Below, piece after piece: positions 16,038 to 23,965 of a DNA stretch of 37,977 bases. The position numbers and the translations under genes are program-made. A model generated the notes under the pieces. The model was not told where the DNA came from, searched no databases, and worked only from the letters and a program-made list of their open reading frames with translations. Source of the stretch: Kiritimatiellia bacterium (lineage in GTDB: Bacteria > Verrucomicrobiota > Kiritimatiellia > UBA8416 > JADHWI01); assembly GCA_030744755.1 (NCBI GenBank), contig JASLPY010000053.1, forward strand, positions 1-37,977, read 5' to 3'. Numbering within the stretch: the first letter of the stretch is position 1; each line of letters begins with the position of its first letter.

Positions 16038-16146
16038 TCACTTCGAGCAAAACGAGGATTATGAGGATTCTGATAAGCTGCACAAACCCTTACATCCGTT
16101 GTAATTAGGCTCATATCAACGACTTACACACAATGCCTGTCCTACC
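16010..16146 (+). repeat. Right end of unit 2: arm sites plus 46-bp block
   Basis: GTGGTAAAT occurs at 16010 and 16021, a T-for-C variant of the AGTGGCAAA arms. ATTCTGATAAGCTGCACAA (16067-16085) and the 46-bp block (16098-16143) match the right end of unit 1. The block ends at half-site CTACC (16142-16146). CTACC is the exact complement of GGTAG in the tRNA-Val half at the other end of this unit. Confidence 0.8.
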
Positions 16147-16191
16147 TTCGCAACGTGGGGGTCGGCGGTTCGAACCCGCTCCGCTCCACCA
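16147..16191 (+). other. Displaced tRNA-Ala(CGC) 3' half, right boundary of the island
   Basis: Loop TTCGCAA (16147-16153, anticodon CGC) is followed by CGTGG, T-arm GGCGG/CCGCT, acceptor strand CCGCTCC and CCA (16189-16191). It would complete the 5' half of the tRNA-Ala at 3444, keeping G3:U70, so it is probably the original 3' end of that gene. In place, the upstream CTACC cannot form a proper anticodon stem with CGTGG (C31/C39 mismatch). Confidence 0.85.
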
Positions 16192-16560
16192 CCTAACACG
16201 TTGGACAACAAGCGGTTACGACGACAGAATGACGCTCCCCATTCTTCCGTGTTTTCCATGGTGGTAAATTTCAGCCAGAATTCCTCCGCCATGCATGAGA
16301 AATGAGTCTCGCTCAAGATCAGGGATGAGGACGTGAGAGATGCGGAAAAAGGCGAACAAGGGCGGCAATTCGAACCCCTTCCCTCTAGCGACAGTACTTC
16401 CATCGTTGGCACAGGATCACTGCGGCTTGGAGACTGGCACCTGCGCATGGATCTGCTACTATTCGCTTGAGACGTTTGGGCGGCTTCGGTATGGGGAAGG
16501 TATTTTTGTTGAAGCCGTCACCCGTGAAGAGATTGTGCATCGGACACCAAGGAGGCAATA
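16192..16560. other. Gene-free stretch with a third, single arm-like repeat
   Basis: AAGCGGTTACGAC (from 16210) and GTGGTAAATTTCAGCC (16261) sit at the same distances from the tRNA half as the left-end motifs of units 1 and 2, so a further unit or its remnant may begin here. Only one arm copy is present and no right end was found downstream. The rest, to the ribosome site at about 16550, shows no gene on either strand. Confidence 0.5.
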
Positions 16561-17823
16561 ATGAAGGTCACCCGTCGCAGTTTCATGAAAGCAGCTACCG
16601 TCGCGGGATTCCCGATGATCATACCAGCCTCCGTGCTTGGCAAGAACGCGCCGTCCAATCGCATTACGCTTGGCTGCATCGGTATGGGGGGCCAGGGCAC
16701 ACACGCCAATCTTCGCTCGTTCCTCAATTGCGATGATGCTCATGTACTGTCTGTCTGTGACGTTTGGGACCATAAGACCCACGCTGCCCGGAAGATGGTT
16801 GAAAAAACATACAAAACGACCGGGTGCAAAGGGACGTCCGACTTGCGTGAGATCATTGCCGACTCATCCATTGACGCCGTAGTCATATCAACTCCAGATC
16901 ACTGGCACGTGCCCATATCCCTGATGGCGTTGAAAGCCGGCAAGGACGTGTTCTGCGAGAAACCGACAATGACGATAGCGGAAGGACGGGAGCTGCTCGA
17001 CCTGGTTAACGAACGAAAGGCCGTATTCCAGATGGGCATGGAGGATCGGTCCGTCCCTCACTATCACAAGATGGTGGAGTGGTTACGCAACGGTGCGATA
17101 GGCGAGCTGGAACGCGTTGACCTGCAACTGCCCGAGGGGAAAATCCTGCCCGAAGAGGAAGAGATCGCGGTGCCGAAAGAACTGAACTACGAGCTGTTCG
17201 TCGGCCCCGCGCCGTTTGTGCCATACACCAAGAACCGCACCCGCCAGATAGACTGGCGCATGATTCGGAACTTCGGCAACGGCACGCTGGTGGACTGGGG
17301 TTCGCATCAGATGGACACGGCTCAACTCGCGGTGAATGATCCGAACGTATGTCCCATAGAAGTGGAAGCCACGGGCAACGTACCGGAAGGCAAGAGGACC
17401 AACGTGCCGGTGACCTTCGACGTAAAGTACAGGTACACAAACGGTAAGGAAGTGCGCATTACATCCGGCGGCACGGGAATTCGGCTTACGGGAACCAAGG
17501 GATGGGTCGGCAACGACAGCTGGCGTGGCCAACTCAAGGCAAGCGACGAGAAGATTCTGCACACGAAATACAGCCCGGAGACCTCGAAGCATTGGCAGCG
17601 TCCAGCGGGTGAGCAACGCAATTTCATTGATTGCGTCAAGTCGCGCAAGCCGACCACCTACCGGGCCGACACCATGCATAAGCTGCACGTCTCCCTGCAT
17701 ATGGGCAATATCGCCATCTACCTGGGGCGCAAGCTCAAATGGAATCCTGCCAAGGAGGAATTCATCAACGACGATGAAGCCAATGCCATGCGCGGTCGCA
17801 AGAACAGAGAGTGGAATACCTGA
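16561..17823 (+). CDS. Gfo/Idh/MocA family oxidoreductase, Tat-exported
   Basis: This encodes 420 aa, with AAGGAGGC 5-6 nt before the ATG. A Tat signal (TRRSFMKAATVAGFPMIIPA) is followed by a Rossmann NAD(P)-binding start (RITLGCIGMGGQGTHANL). The CEKP motif (VFCEKPTMTIAEGRELL, near residue 137) carries the conserved Lys that acts in dehydrogenation of sugar substrates. The C-terminal half has the GFO_IDH_MocA beta-sheet pattern (WGSHQMDTAQLAV, ERxFIDCVKSRKP-like). Exported members occur in great numbers in PVC genomes and are thought to act on sugar derivatives, with cofactor loaded before export; the substrate is unknown. It converges with a paralogue at 17992. Confidence 0.92.
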   Translation: MKVTRRSFMKAATVAGFPMIIPASVLGKNAPSNRITLGCIGMGGQGTHANLRSFLNCDDAHVLSVCDVWDHKTHAARKMVEKTYKTTGCKGTSDLREIIADSSIDAVVISTPDHWHVPISLMALKAGKDVFCEKPTMTIAEGRELLDLVNERKAVFQMGMEDRSVPHYHKMVEWLRNGAIGELERVDLQLPEGKILPEEEEIAVPKELNYELFVGPAPFVPYTKNRTRQIDWRMIRNFGNGTLVDWGSHQMDTAQLAVNDPNVCPIEVEATGNVPEGKRTNVPVTFDVKYRYTNGKEVRITSGGTGIRLTGTKGWVGNDSWRGQLKASDEKILHTKYSPETSKHWQRPAGEQRNFIDCVKSRKPTTYRADTMHKLHVSLHMGNIAIYLGRKLKWNPAKEEFINDDEANAMRGRKNREWNT

Positions 17824-17991
17824 TCTTGGAGGGCCTCTGAGAGGACGAAATCCACATTCCATGGGCATGGTCCATCTCGCTTGCCAGGCCGTAGCCTTGG
17901 CGGAGGACGGTAGCGATGGACCTACCTGGAGGCGCTGGTTGCTAGATCCTGGAGCGTCGATTCTGCCCCGGCAGACACTACACGGATTTCC

Positions 17992-19329
17992 TCAGACCAG
18001 GTTCTCTATGCTGGTCTTTCCCGGTACCGGCACGAGGTATTGACCGTCGGGGCCGAGTTTAGAGGGGGCTTCCATCTCAAACGAGCAGGCCTTCGGCTCG
18101 GGGCCGTAGCGGAAGTTCGTGTGCGTGATGTAGTCACGCTTGTAACGCCGGCCGGTGTAACAGGCAACCTGTCCGAGGATGCAAGTCAGCGTGCTCTCGG
18201 CGGCGTAGTTACCGTTGTTGATGTGCTCCCCCTCGCGAATGGCTTTTGAGAGAGCAACCTGCACCTCGCTGTGCCAGTTGGTGCGCTTGCCCTGGTAACT
18301 CCATAGTTCCTTCCCATCCAGATCCACCAGCCGGTAGTGTTCCATTCGACCCTTGGAGCCGAAGAGGAACTCCTGCACGCCGCCCGAACAACCGGCCTGC
18401 TGCGTGCAGGCGGCATATGTCTGCATACCGTTGTCGTACTCGTAGAAGACCACGTTATGGTCGAACTGGTCCCCGTACTGGTAGCCGAAGCTGGCGGACC
18501 GCCCCCCAAAACCGCGTGCACGGACGGGTTGCACTTCGCCAAGGAACATCGCAATGCGGTCCATATTGTGCACCAGCGACTGCGGCACGTCATCGCCGCT
18601 GAGCCACTTGAAATGGTACCAGTTGCGAAACTGGTAGCGGGTTTCGCTGTCGCTTTCCTGTTTCGTACGGACCACGTACGGAGCCCGCAGGAAATTGCCG
18701 CGGGCGGCAAGGATGTCGCCGATCATTCCGTCCTGGATACGTTTGGCCAGTTCTTGAAGCATAGGCGAGTAACGACTCATCAGCCCCGAGGCATAACAGA
18801 GTTTTTTCTCATCGGCCAGTTGTGTGGCCTGACGTAGGACGGCAACCCCAGATGCGTCAATGGCGTGGGGCTTCTCACAGAAAACGTGTTTTCCCGCCTC
18901 CAGGGCCGCCAGCGTGTACATCGGATGAAATTTCGATGCGCAGGCGATCAGGATGACATCGGCATCGCTGTCGATCACATGGCGCCACGCGTCGAGTCCG
19001 ACAAACCGATGATCGTCATCGACCCTGACCTGTTCCTTGCGTTGGGTCTGCAGGTTTTTCAGACTCCCATCCAGGCGCTCCGGAAAAATGTCTGCCATGG
19101 CGACCAGCTGATTTCCCTTGTTCGCTCCGAGGAACTGGGCGGCTGCGCCGGTCCCGCGCCCCCCGCACCCGATCAGACCGACCTTGAGTGTATCTGATCC
19201 CTGTGCGTGGACCGTCCGCTGCAGGGCTACTGCGGCTGCCGTGCTGCCCGCTACCGCGGCTGAGGTCCGAAGGAAATCCCTGCGGGTTACTGTGTCCATC
19301 GATGCATGCGTGCGGCTTGATGAGATCAT
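17992..19329 (-). CDS. Gfo/Idh/MocA family oxidoreductase, Tat-exported
   Basis: I start at the ATG at 19329 (MISSSRTHASMDTVTRRDFL, 445 aa), with GAAAGG about 10 nt upstream. The ATG at 19299 is an alternative, and the open frame extends further without support. The Tat motif TRRDFLRTSAAVAG precedes the Rossmann block (LKVGLIGCGGRGTGAAAQFL). The catalytic CEKP is present (HVFCEKPHAIDASGVAVL). Later conserved blocks include GDDVPQSLVHNMDRIAMFL. It is complete and similar in plan to the convergent gene at 16561 but clearly a different subfamily. The substrate is unknown, probably a sugar or cyclitol. Confidence 0.92.
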   Translation of the reverse strand: MISSSRTHASMDTVTRRDFLRTSAAVAGSTAAAVALQRTVHAQGSDTLKVGLIGCGGRGTGAAAQFLGANKGNQLVAMADIFPERLDGSLKNLQTQRKEQVRVDDDHRFVGLDAWRHVIDSDADVILIACASKFHPMYTLAALEAGKHVFCEKPHAIDASGVAVLRQATQLADEKKLCYASGLMSRYSPMLQELAKRIQDGMIGDILAARGNFLRAPYVVRTKQESDSETRYQFRNWYHFKWLSGDDVPQSLVHNMDRIAMFLGEVQPVRARGFGGRSASFGYQYGDQFDHNVVFYEYDNGMQTYAACTQQAGCSGGVQEFLFGSKGRMEHYRLVDLDGKELWSYQGKRTNWHSEVQVALSKAIREGEHINNGNYAAESTLTCILGQVACYTGRRYKRDYITHTNFRYGPEPKACSFEMEAPSKLGPDGQYLVPVPGKTSIENLV

Positions 19330-19688
19330 TACTGGTTTGCCTTTCGATTTGAAGCTGATGAAAATTCCCCTTCTCGGCAACTCGCCTTCGATCGGTCTGA
19401 AGATGCCTCTGACCGTTGGAGAGCGTAGAAGATCCCTGTCCCCGGGTCAAGATTCGGGATGGCGGGGTGGTTCAGGAACCCGCCCGCCGCCCGCCTACAT
19501 CGCTGCACGAAGTGCTGCGGGCAGATGCTACAGCGTTGTGCTGAGCAACTGGGCTTGAGTCTTCCCGCATATCGATAGGGACGGAGACGGCACAGCAACC
19601 GCTGAGCCATCTGCGTTGTGAAGCAGATCAACGGGGGCAGGGTGAAACGGGGGTACGAGGTATTGTTTACCCCACAGCATAAGGGGTG

Positions 19689-19810
19689 AGGCGCTAGGTG
19701 TTAGTAGCTAGGATTCTGGGACAGCGCAAATCGCCCCACGGTTCTGAGTGGGATACGAGGCACGCATCGCTACGCGGACGGCGGACTTTTCCCGCTAACG
19801 CCTAGCGCCT
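19689..19810. repeat. Short element with 16-bp imperfect terminal inverted repeats
   Basis: AGGCGCTAGGTGTTAG at 19689-19704 and CTAACGCCTAGCGCCT at 19795-19810 are inverted copies with one mismatch, enclosing 90 bp without a reading frame. The size and structure resemble a MITE or REP-type element. The surrounding 19381-19688 stretch (upstream of both divergent genes) shows no gene. Confidence 0.6.
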
Positions 19811-19817
19811 AACCACT

Positions 19818-19844
19818 GCGTTCTGCGCTCAGAGCGCAGAACGC
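19818..19844. repeat. Perfect 13-bp palindrome with one-base centre
   Basis: GCGTTCTGCGCTC, A, GAGCGCAGAACGC. It has no T-tract after it, so a terminator is unlikely. It lies 78 bp before the ATG of the 804-aa protein, and could be an operator, a structured leader or part of the neighbouring repeat element. Confidence 0.6.
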
Positions 19845-19921
19845 TCACCGCGGCAAGGTCCTTGCCAACTCGTGGCCGGTCATGCGATGTTGTCTGAGAG
19901 AGAAAACACGGGAGAATACCT

Positions 19922-22336
19922 ATGAGGATAAATCAGTCTGTCGTTGTGTTCATTGCCTCTGCAGTGATGATTTCGTATTGCGTGCCGCCGTCACCGGCTG
20001 CGCCTCCCGTGAGAAAGACCAACCCGGATTTCACCCAGGGCGGCAAGACCGACGGCAGCCACGATTGGACGCTGGGGCCCACCGGTGCGCGGGGCTGGAT
20101 TCACTCATGGAAACACACTGCTGATGCACGTCAGATCCTGGTTACCAAGGTGGCCGAAGACTCACCCGCCGCCGGCGTCCTGGAGGTCGGTGATGTGATT
20201 CTCGGCGTCTGGAATGAGCCCTTCAGTGGTGATGCACGCATCCAGTTCGCCCGCGCCGTCATGCGGGCCGAGCAGGAAGCGTCGCGTGGCGTTCTCCCGC
20301 TCGTGCGCTGGCGCGCGGGCCGGACCGCGACTGTCGCAATCAAGCTCCCGGTAATGGGAACCTACAGTGCCACCGCACCTTATGACTGCCTGAAGACGGC
20401 AAAGGTCTTTCAACGCGGCTGTGAGTCAATCGCGAAGAGGGGCTTGAACAACATCTCGATCCCGAACAGCATCAACGCTCTTACGCTGCTGGCCAGCGGC
20501 AAGCCGGAATACCAGACCATGCTCGCCGACTACGCCGAAATGGTGGCCCACCTCCGATTGGAAGCCATGGCAACCTGGCACTACGGCTACGCGACCATGT
20601 TTCTGGCCGAGTATGTCATGGCTACCGGCGACGACTCGGTCATGCCCGGGCTCAAGCGGCTGGCGCTCGAAGCGGCCCGCGGCCAGAGCATTGTGGGTAC
20701 CTGGGGGCACACATTCGCGCTGCCGGACGGTAGAGTCGGCGGATACGGCTGCATGAACCAGCCGGGCATTTCTCTGGCAGTCTCCATGGTGCTGGCGCGT
20801 GAAGCCGGCGTGAAAGACCCCGACCTGGACCTTGCCATAACCCGGGCGGCCGGTTTCCTGCGCTGGTATGTCAACAAGGGAGCCATACCCTACGGCGATC
20901 ACCGGCCCTGGCCCGGGCACGAGGACAACGGGAAATCTTCCGCGGCGGCCGTGCTCTTTGACCTGCTTGGCGATCGCGAGGCCGCTGCCTTCTTTGCCCA
21001 AATGGGCGCCGCAGGTTACGAGGAGCGGGAACGCGGACACACCGGGAACTTCTTCAACATTCTGTGGGCCATGCCCGGCGTGTCCCGCTGCGGTCCGCTG
21101 GCTACGGGCGCCTACTGGTGCGAACAGGCGTGGTATTATGACCTGGCCCGCGGATGGGATGGCAGCTACCACTACCAGGGCTCGCCGGTTGGTGAGGAGG
21201 AGCACGGGAAATACACCCGCTGGGACAATACCGGCACCTATCTTCTGGCCTACGCCTTACCACTCAAAAGCCTGCACCTTACCGGCAGGAAGGCCTGTTC
21301 CGTCCCGGCATTAAAGCAACCTGAAGTCGATGATGTCATGTCCGCGGGACGGGACTTCTTCTCGACACGGAAGTACCTTTCGGGAAGAGACATGGCCCGC
21401 TACAGGTACGAGCACCGCAGCGACGAGCAATTGCTCTCCGGATTGTCGAGCTGGTCCCCAGCGGTCCGCAAGCGCTCGGCCGGTGAACTTGGGAGGCGGG
21501 ACGGGGACTTCATGGATGACCTCCTGGGCTTGCTGGCTTCTTCCGATCGCAATTCGCAGTACGGGGCTGTCGAAGCGCTCGGAAACCTCGGGTCGGAAAA
21601 CAGTGTCGCCGCCAGGGTCTCTGCGCTGTCCAAGACGTTTCGGTCGGATGACCTCTGGCTGCGAATCCTCGCCGCCGAAGCCCTTGCGAATATCGGCGAA
21701 CCGGCGAAATCCGCCGTTCCGGAAATGCTTGAGCGCCTCGCGAGCACCGATCGCAACAACGACCCCAGGGGCATGGAGCAGCGCTATCTCTGCTTCAGCC
21801 TGTTTAACCGTCGTGGTGGCCTGATCGGCACGTCGCTCGAAGGCGTCGATCGAGGACTACTGGTGAAAGCCGTTCGCGTCGGCCTCCAGAATGAGGACGG
21901 ACGAGCGCGCGGTAGCTTAGGTACCGTGTATAAGAATCTCACCTACGACGAAATCAAGCCATTGTTGCCGGCGATCCATCAAGCGATTGTCGAGCCAGCA
22001 CCCAGTGGAATCATGTTTGCCAGCGGCATCCGTCTGAGCGGTGTAGCACTGCTCGCCAGGCACCGGATCCGGGAAGGCATACCGCTCTGCCTCCAAATCC
22101 TGGAGATGGACAAGTGGGGAAAGAAGAGCCGGATCACGCAGTGCCTGAAAACTCTAGCGACATACGGTGCGGCGGCCAAGACTGTCCTGCCTCAACTTCG
22201 GCAACTCGAGAAGGACCTGGTTGCCCACAAAGAGGCCCGGATGCTTGCGCCCGTGATCGAGCAGACCCGGGCAATGATCAAGGAGATCGACAGCGCAACC
22301 GGGACGGTTGAACTGCGCGGCATCAACGATCTCTGA
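19922..22336 (+). CDS. Secreted PDZ plus toroid-like plus HEAT protein (DUF6288-like)
   Basis: This encodes 804 aa; GGGAG lies 7-8 nt before the ATG. A signal peptide (VVVFIASAVMISYCV) precedes a PDZ-like domain at ~60-145 (ILVTKVAEDSPAAGVLEVGDVILGV). Residues ~155-480 form a helical domain with YGYATMFLAEYVMATGDD and GYGCMNQPGISLAVSMVL, suggesting an alpha/alpha-toroid like those of squalene-cyclase or terpenoid-type folds. Residues ~510-790 are HEAT repeats (GAVEALGNLG; RILAAEALANIGEPA). The domain order and the GPTGARGWI block resemble PVC proteins annotated as DUF6288; that name is from memory, and no function is known. It is monocistronic by position. Base composition is clearly more GC-rich than the neighbouring giant gene. 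Confidence 0.75.
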   Translation: MRINQSVVVFIASAVMISYCVPPSPAAPPVRKTNPDFTQGGKTDGSHDWTLGPTGARGWIHSWKHTADARQILVTKVAEDSPAAGVLEVGDVILGVWNEPFSGDARIQFARAVMRAEQEASRGVLPLVRWRAGRTATVAIKLPVMGTYSATAPYDCLKTAKVFQRGCESIAKRGLNNISIPNSINALTLLASGKPEYQTMLADYAEMVAHLRLEAMATWHYGYATMFLAEYVMATGDDSVMPGLKRLALEAARGQSIVGTWGHTFALPDGRVGGYGCMNQPGISLAVSMVLAREAGVKDPDLDLAITRAAGFLRWYVNKGAIPYGDHRPWPGHEDNGKSSAAAVLFDLLGDREAAAFFAQMGAAGYEERERGHTGNFFNILWAMPGVSRCGPLATGAYWCEQAWYYDLARGWDGSYHYQGSPVGEEEHGKYTRWDNTGTYLLAYALPLKSLHLTGRKACSVPALKQPEVDDVMSAGRDFFSTRKYLSGRDMARYRYEHRSDEQLLSGLSSWSPAVRKRSAGELGRRDGDFMDDLLGLLASSDRNSQYGAVEALGNLGSENSVAARVSALSKTFRSDDLWLRILAAEALANIGEPAKSAVPEMLERLASTDRNNDPRGMEQRYLCFSLFNRRGGLIGTSLEGVDRGLLVKAVRVGLQNEDGRARGSLGTVYKNLTYDEIKPLLPAIHQAIVEPAPSGIMFASGIRLSGVALLARHRIREGIPLCLQILEMDKWGKKSRITQCLKTLATYGAAAKTVLPQLRQLEKDLVAHKEARMLAPVIEQTRAMIKEIDSATGTVELRGINDL

Positions 22337-22418
22337 TTGGCCCGGCAGGATGCATGATAAGAGAACTCGCGCGTCCGCATGGTGAAAGAAAACCGGACAT
22401 GAAACCCCGACCCTCTGC

Positions 22419-22567
22419 TTGAATCGATCAACGATCTTACTGGCTTGTGTGGCCATGCTCTCGGGCAAAGCGCATGCCGAGTTGCGCGTGCCGCACATCT
22501 TCGGCGACAACATGGTTCTTCAGCGAGAGAAGCCCGCTGCCGTGTGGGGATGGGCCGATGGAGACAG
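22419..22567 (+). pseudogene. N-terminal fragment of a sialate O-acetylesterase-like gene
   Basis: From a TTG at 22419 the frame gives a signal peptide (STILLACVAMLSGKAHA) and then ELRVPHIFGDNMVLQREKPA-AVWGWAD, the well-conserved start of SASA-family acetylesterases, which remove O-acetyl groups from sialic acids or acetylated glycans. The match breaks after GWAD at about 22565. No further esterase sequence follows, so the remaining ~450 codons are missing. It sits in the leader of the desaturase gene, marking a deletion junction. Confidence 0.75.
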
Positions 22568-22681
22568 AACAAGGAATTCGTTGTGGCTCTTCCTGGATCA
22601 GAATGCTACAAGCGCGGTGTCACTGTGACAATCGTCGGGCTTAAGCCCGTAATAATAACTAATGAGAATAAGGACACCGTT

Positions 22682-23686
22682 ATGAATATTCGATCACGTT
22701 TAGAGGTTATGGAGCACCTGTGCCCCTGGCTTGAGGAGAAGATGGAGACATTGTTGCGACCAGTTGAGGCGCTCTGGCAACCGACCGACTTTCTGCCGGA
22801 TATGGCCCGGGAGTCGGGACACGATGAGCTTGTTGCCTTGCAGAAGGAAGCCGCCGCGCTCCCTGACGACGTCTTGAGCGTTCTGGTCGGTGACACGGTA
22901 ACCGAAGAGGCGCTGCCAACCTATGCCTATTGGCTGGCGTGCATTGAAGGGATTAGCGAAGCGGGGGCCGCTCCGCGCAGCCCATGGGCGGTCTGGAATA
23001 GGGCCTGGTGCGCTGAAGAGAACCGGCATGGCGATGTGTTGTCGCGCTACCTCGTGCTTTCCGGGCGCGTAAACATGCGCGAGGTCGACGTTGTGATCAA
23101 CAACCTGATCTACGACGGGATGGACATCCAAACGGGCCGTGACCCTTATCGTTTCTTTGTCTACACAAGTTTTCAGGAGCTGGCTACGAATCGCTCTCAC
23201 CGCAATGTCGGAAACCTGGCCAAATCAGTCGGCGCGGAGACGCTCACCAAGATGTCGGGCGTGATTGCCGGCGACGAGGGCTGGCATGCACGGGCTTACC
23301 GTACGTTTGTTGAGAAGTTCCTTGAGATTGATACGGACGAAGCCGTATTGGCCATCGCCGATCTGTTCAAGAAACAGATTAAGATGCCGGCCATGAACAT
23401 GCGCGAGGCAGGCGTCGAGCGCGGCGTGACCTTCAAAGTATTCGAAGCCCTTGCCCAACGCATCAAGGTCTATACGGCGCAGGACTACCTGGAGATTCTG
23501 GCGTTCCTTGTTGATCACTGGAAGATCCCGGCGTTGACCGGCCTCAGTACCGAGGCCGAAAAGGCACAGGAGTTCATTTGCGGGCTTCCGGACCGCTATC
23601 GGAAGCTCCTGGCTCGCACCCGGATTCCAACCGCCGAAGAACTTCCCGCAACCTTCCGCTGGCTGACCCCGGCGGTGGCTGGTTAA
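22682..23686 (+). CDS. Acyl-ACP desaturase (soluble diiron)
   Basis: This encodes 334 aa from the ATG at 22682, with AAGGA 8 nt upstream; the open frame continues 5' through the esterase fragment but is not coding there. The diiron ligands are all present with the spacing of castor stearoyl-ACP desaturase: E75, E113 and H116 (EENRHGD), E166, E199 and H202 (DEGWH). The family introduces a cis double bond into acyl-ACP using O2 and reduced ferredoxin in the cytoplasm. This makes an aerobic or microaerobic life style likely for the host, or at least oxygen exposure. It probably adjusts membrane fluidity. No ferredoxin gene is adjacent. Confidence 0.93.
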   Translation: MNIRSRLEVMEHLCPWLEEKMETLLRPVEALWQPTDFLPDMARESGHDELVALQKEAAALPDDVLSVLVGDTVTEEALPTYAYWLACIEGISEAGAAPRSPWAVWNRAWCAEENRHGDVLSRYLVLSGRVNMREVDVVINNLIYDGMDIQTGRDPYRFFVYTSFQELATNRSHRNVGNLAKSVGAETLTKMSGVIAGDEGWHARAYRTFVEKFLEIDTDEAVLAIADLFKKQIKMPAMNMREAGVERGVTFKVFEALAQRIKVYTAQDYLEILAFLVDHWKIPALTGLSTEAEKAQEFICGLPDRYRKLLARTRIPTAEELPATFRWLTPAVAG

Positions 23687-23700
23687 GCCAGTGCTTCGCG

Positions 23701-23745
23701 CCGGCGTTCCTACAATCTTCATCGAGGCCCTGGCAGGAACGCCGG
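23701..23745. repeat. 11-bp inverted repeat downstream of the desaturase
   Basis: CCGGCGTTCCT (23701-23711) and AGGAACGCCGG (23735-23745) form a GC-rich hairpin with a 23-nt loop, 15 bp after the desaturase stop. It lacks a T-tract. It may act as a 3' stabiliser or factor-dependent stop, or be a small dispersed repeat. Confidence 0.5.
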
Positions 23746-23759
23746 TTCTGCGGCAGGTA

Positions 23760-23867
23760 CTACATCCCGTCGATGAATTCAGACAGGTCTGTCATGAACT
23801 CCGCGCTTTTTAGCAGCGGCGACCATTTTATCTCGTCGTCGGGTAGCTGGCCCATCTCGTAACGCAT
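23760..23867 (-). CDS. 35-residue orphan reading frame, possible gene end
   Basis: It reads MRYEMGQLPDDEIKW...SAEFMTDLSEFIDGM. The composition is coding-like and amphipathic, but there is no ribosome site before the ATG at 23867 and the frame closes just upstream. It could be a very small gene, or more likely the 3' end of a deleted gene. No family recognised. Confidence 0.35.
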   Translation of the reverse strand: MRYEMGQLPDDEIKWSPLLKSAEFMTDLSEFIDGM

Positions 23868-23965
23868 AGACTATGCCCGTTGCCGCATACGGGCGTTGGC
23901 CTCTTTGCCGAGATTGTCTAGAATACACTGCCCACGAACTGGATAAGAACCGGAAAGCGGCCACC

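Noticed and set aside
16116..16448. Minus-strand frame with ERVRTADPHVAKVGQAL
   Set aside because: It is again a translation through the tRNA-Ala half; no protein-like sequence outside that part.
17500..18850. Several open frames of 100-260 codons antisense to the two oxidoreductases
   Set aside because: Arg/Pro/Ser-rich shadows of GC-rich coding sequence without ribosome sites or recognisable motifs.
22445..22681. N-terminal 79-residue extension of the desaturase
   Set aside because: It runs through the esterase fragment in the wrong frame, and the ATG at 22682 has its own ribosome site and begins the family's normal N-terminus.
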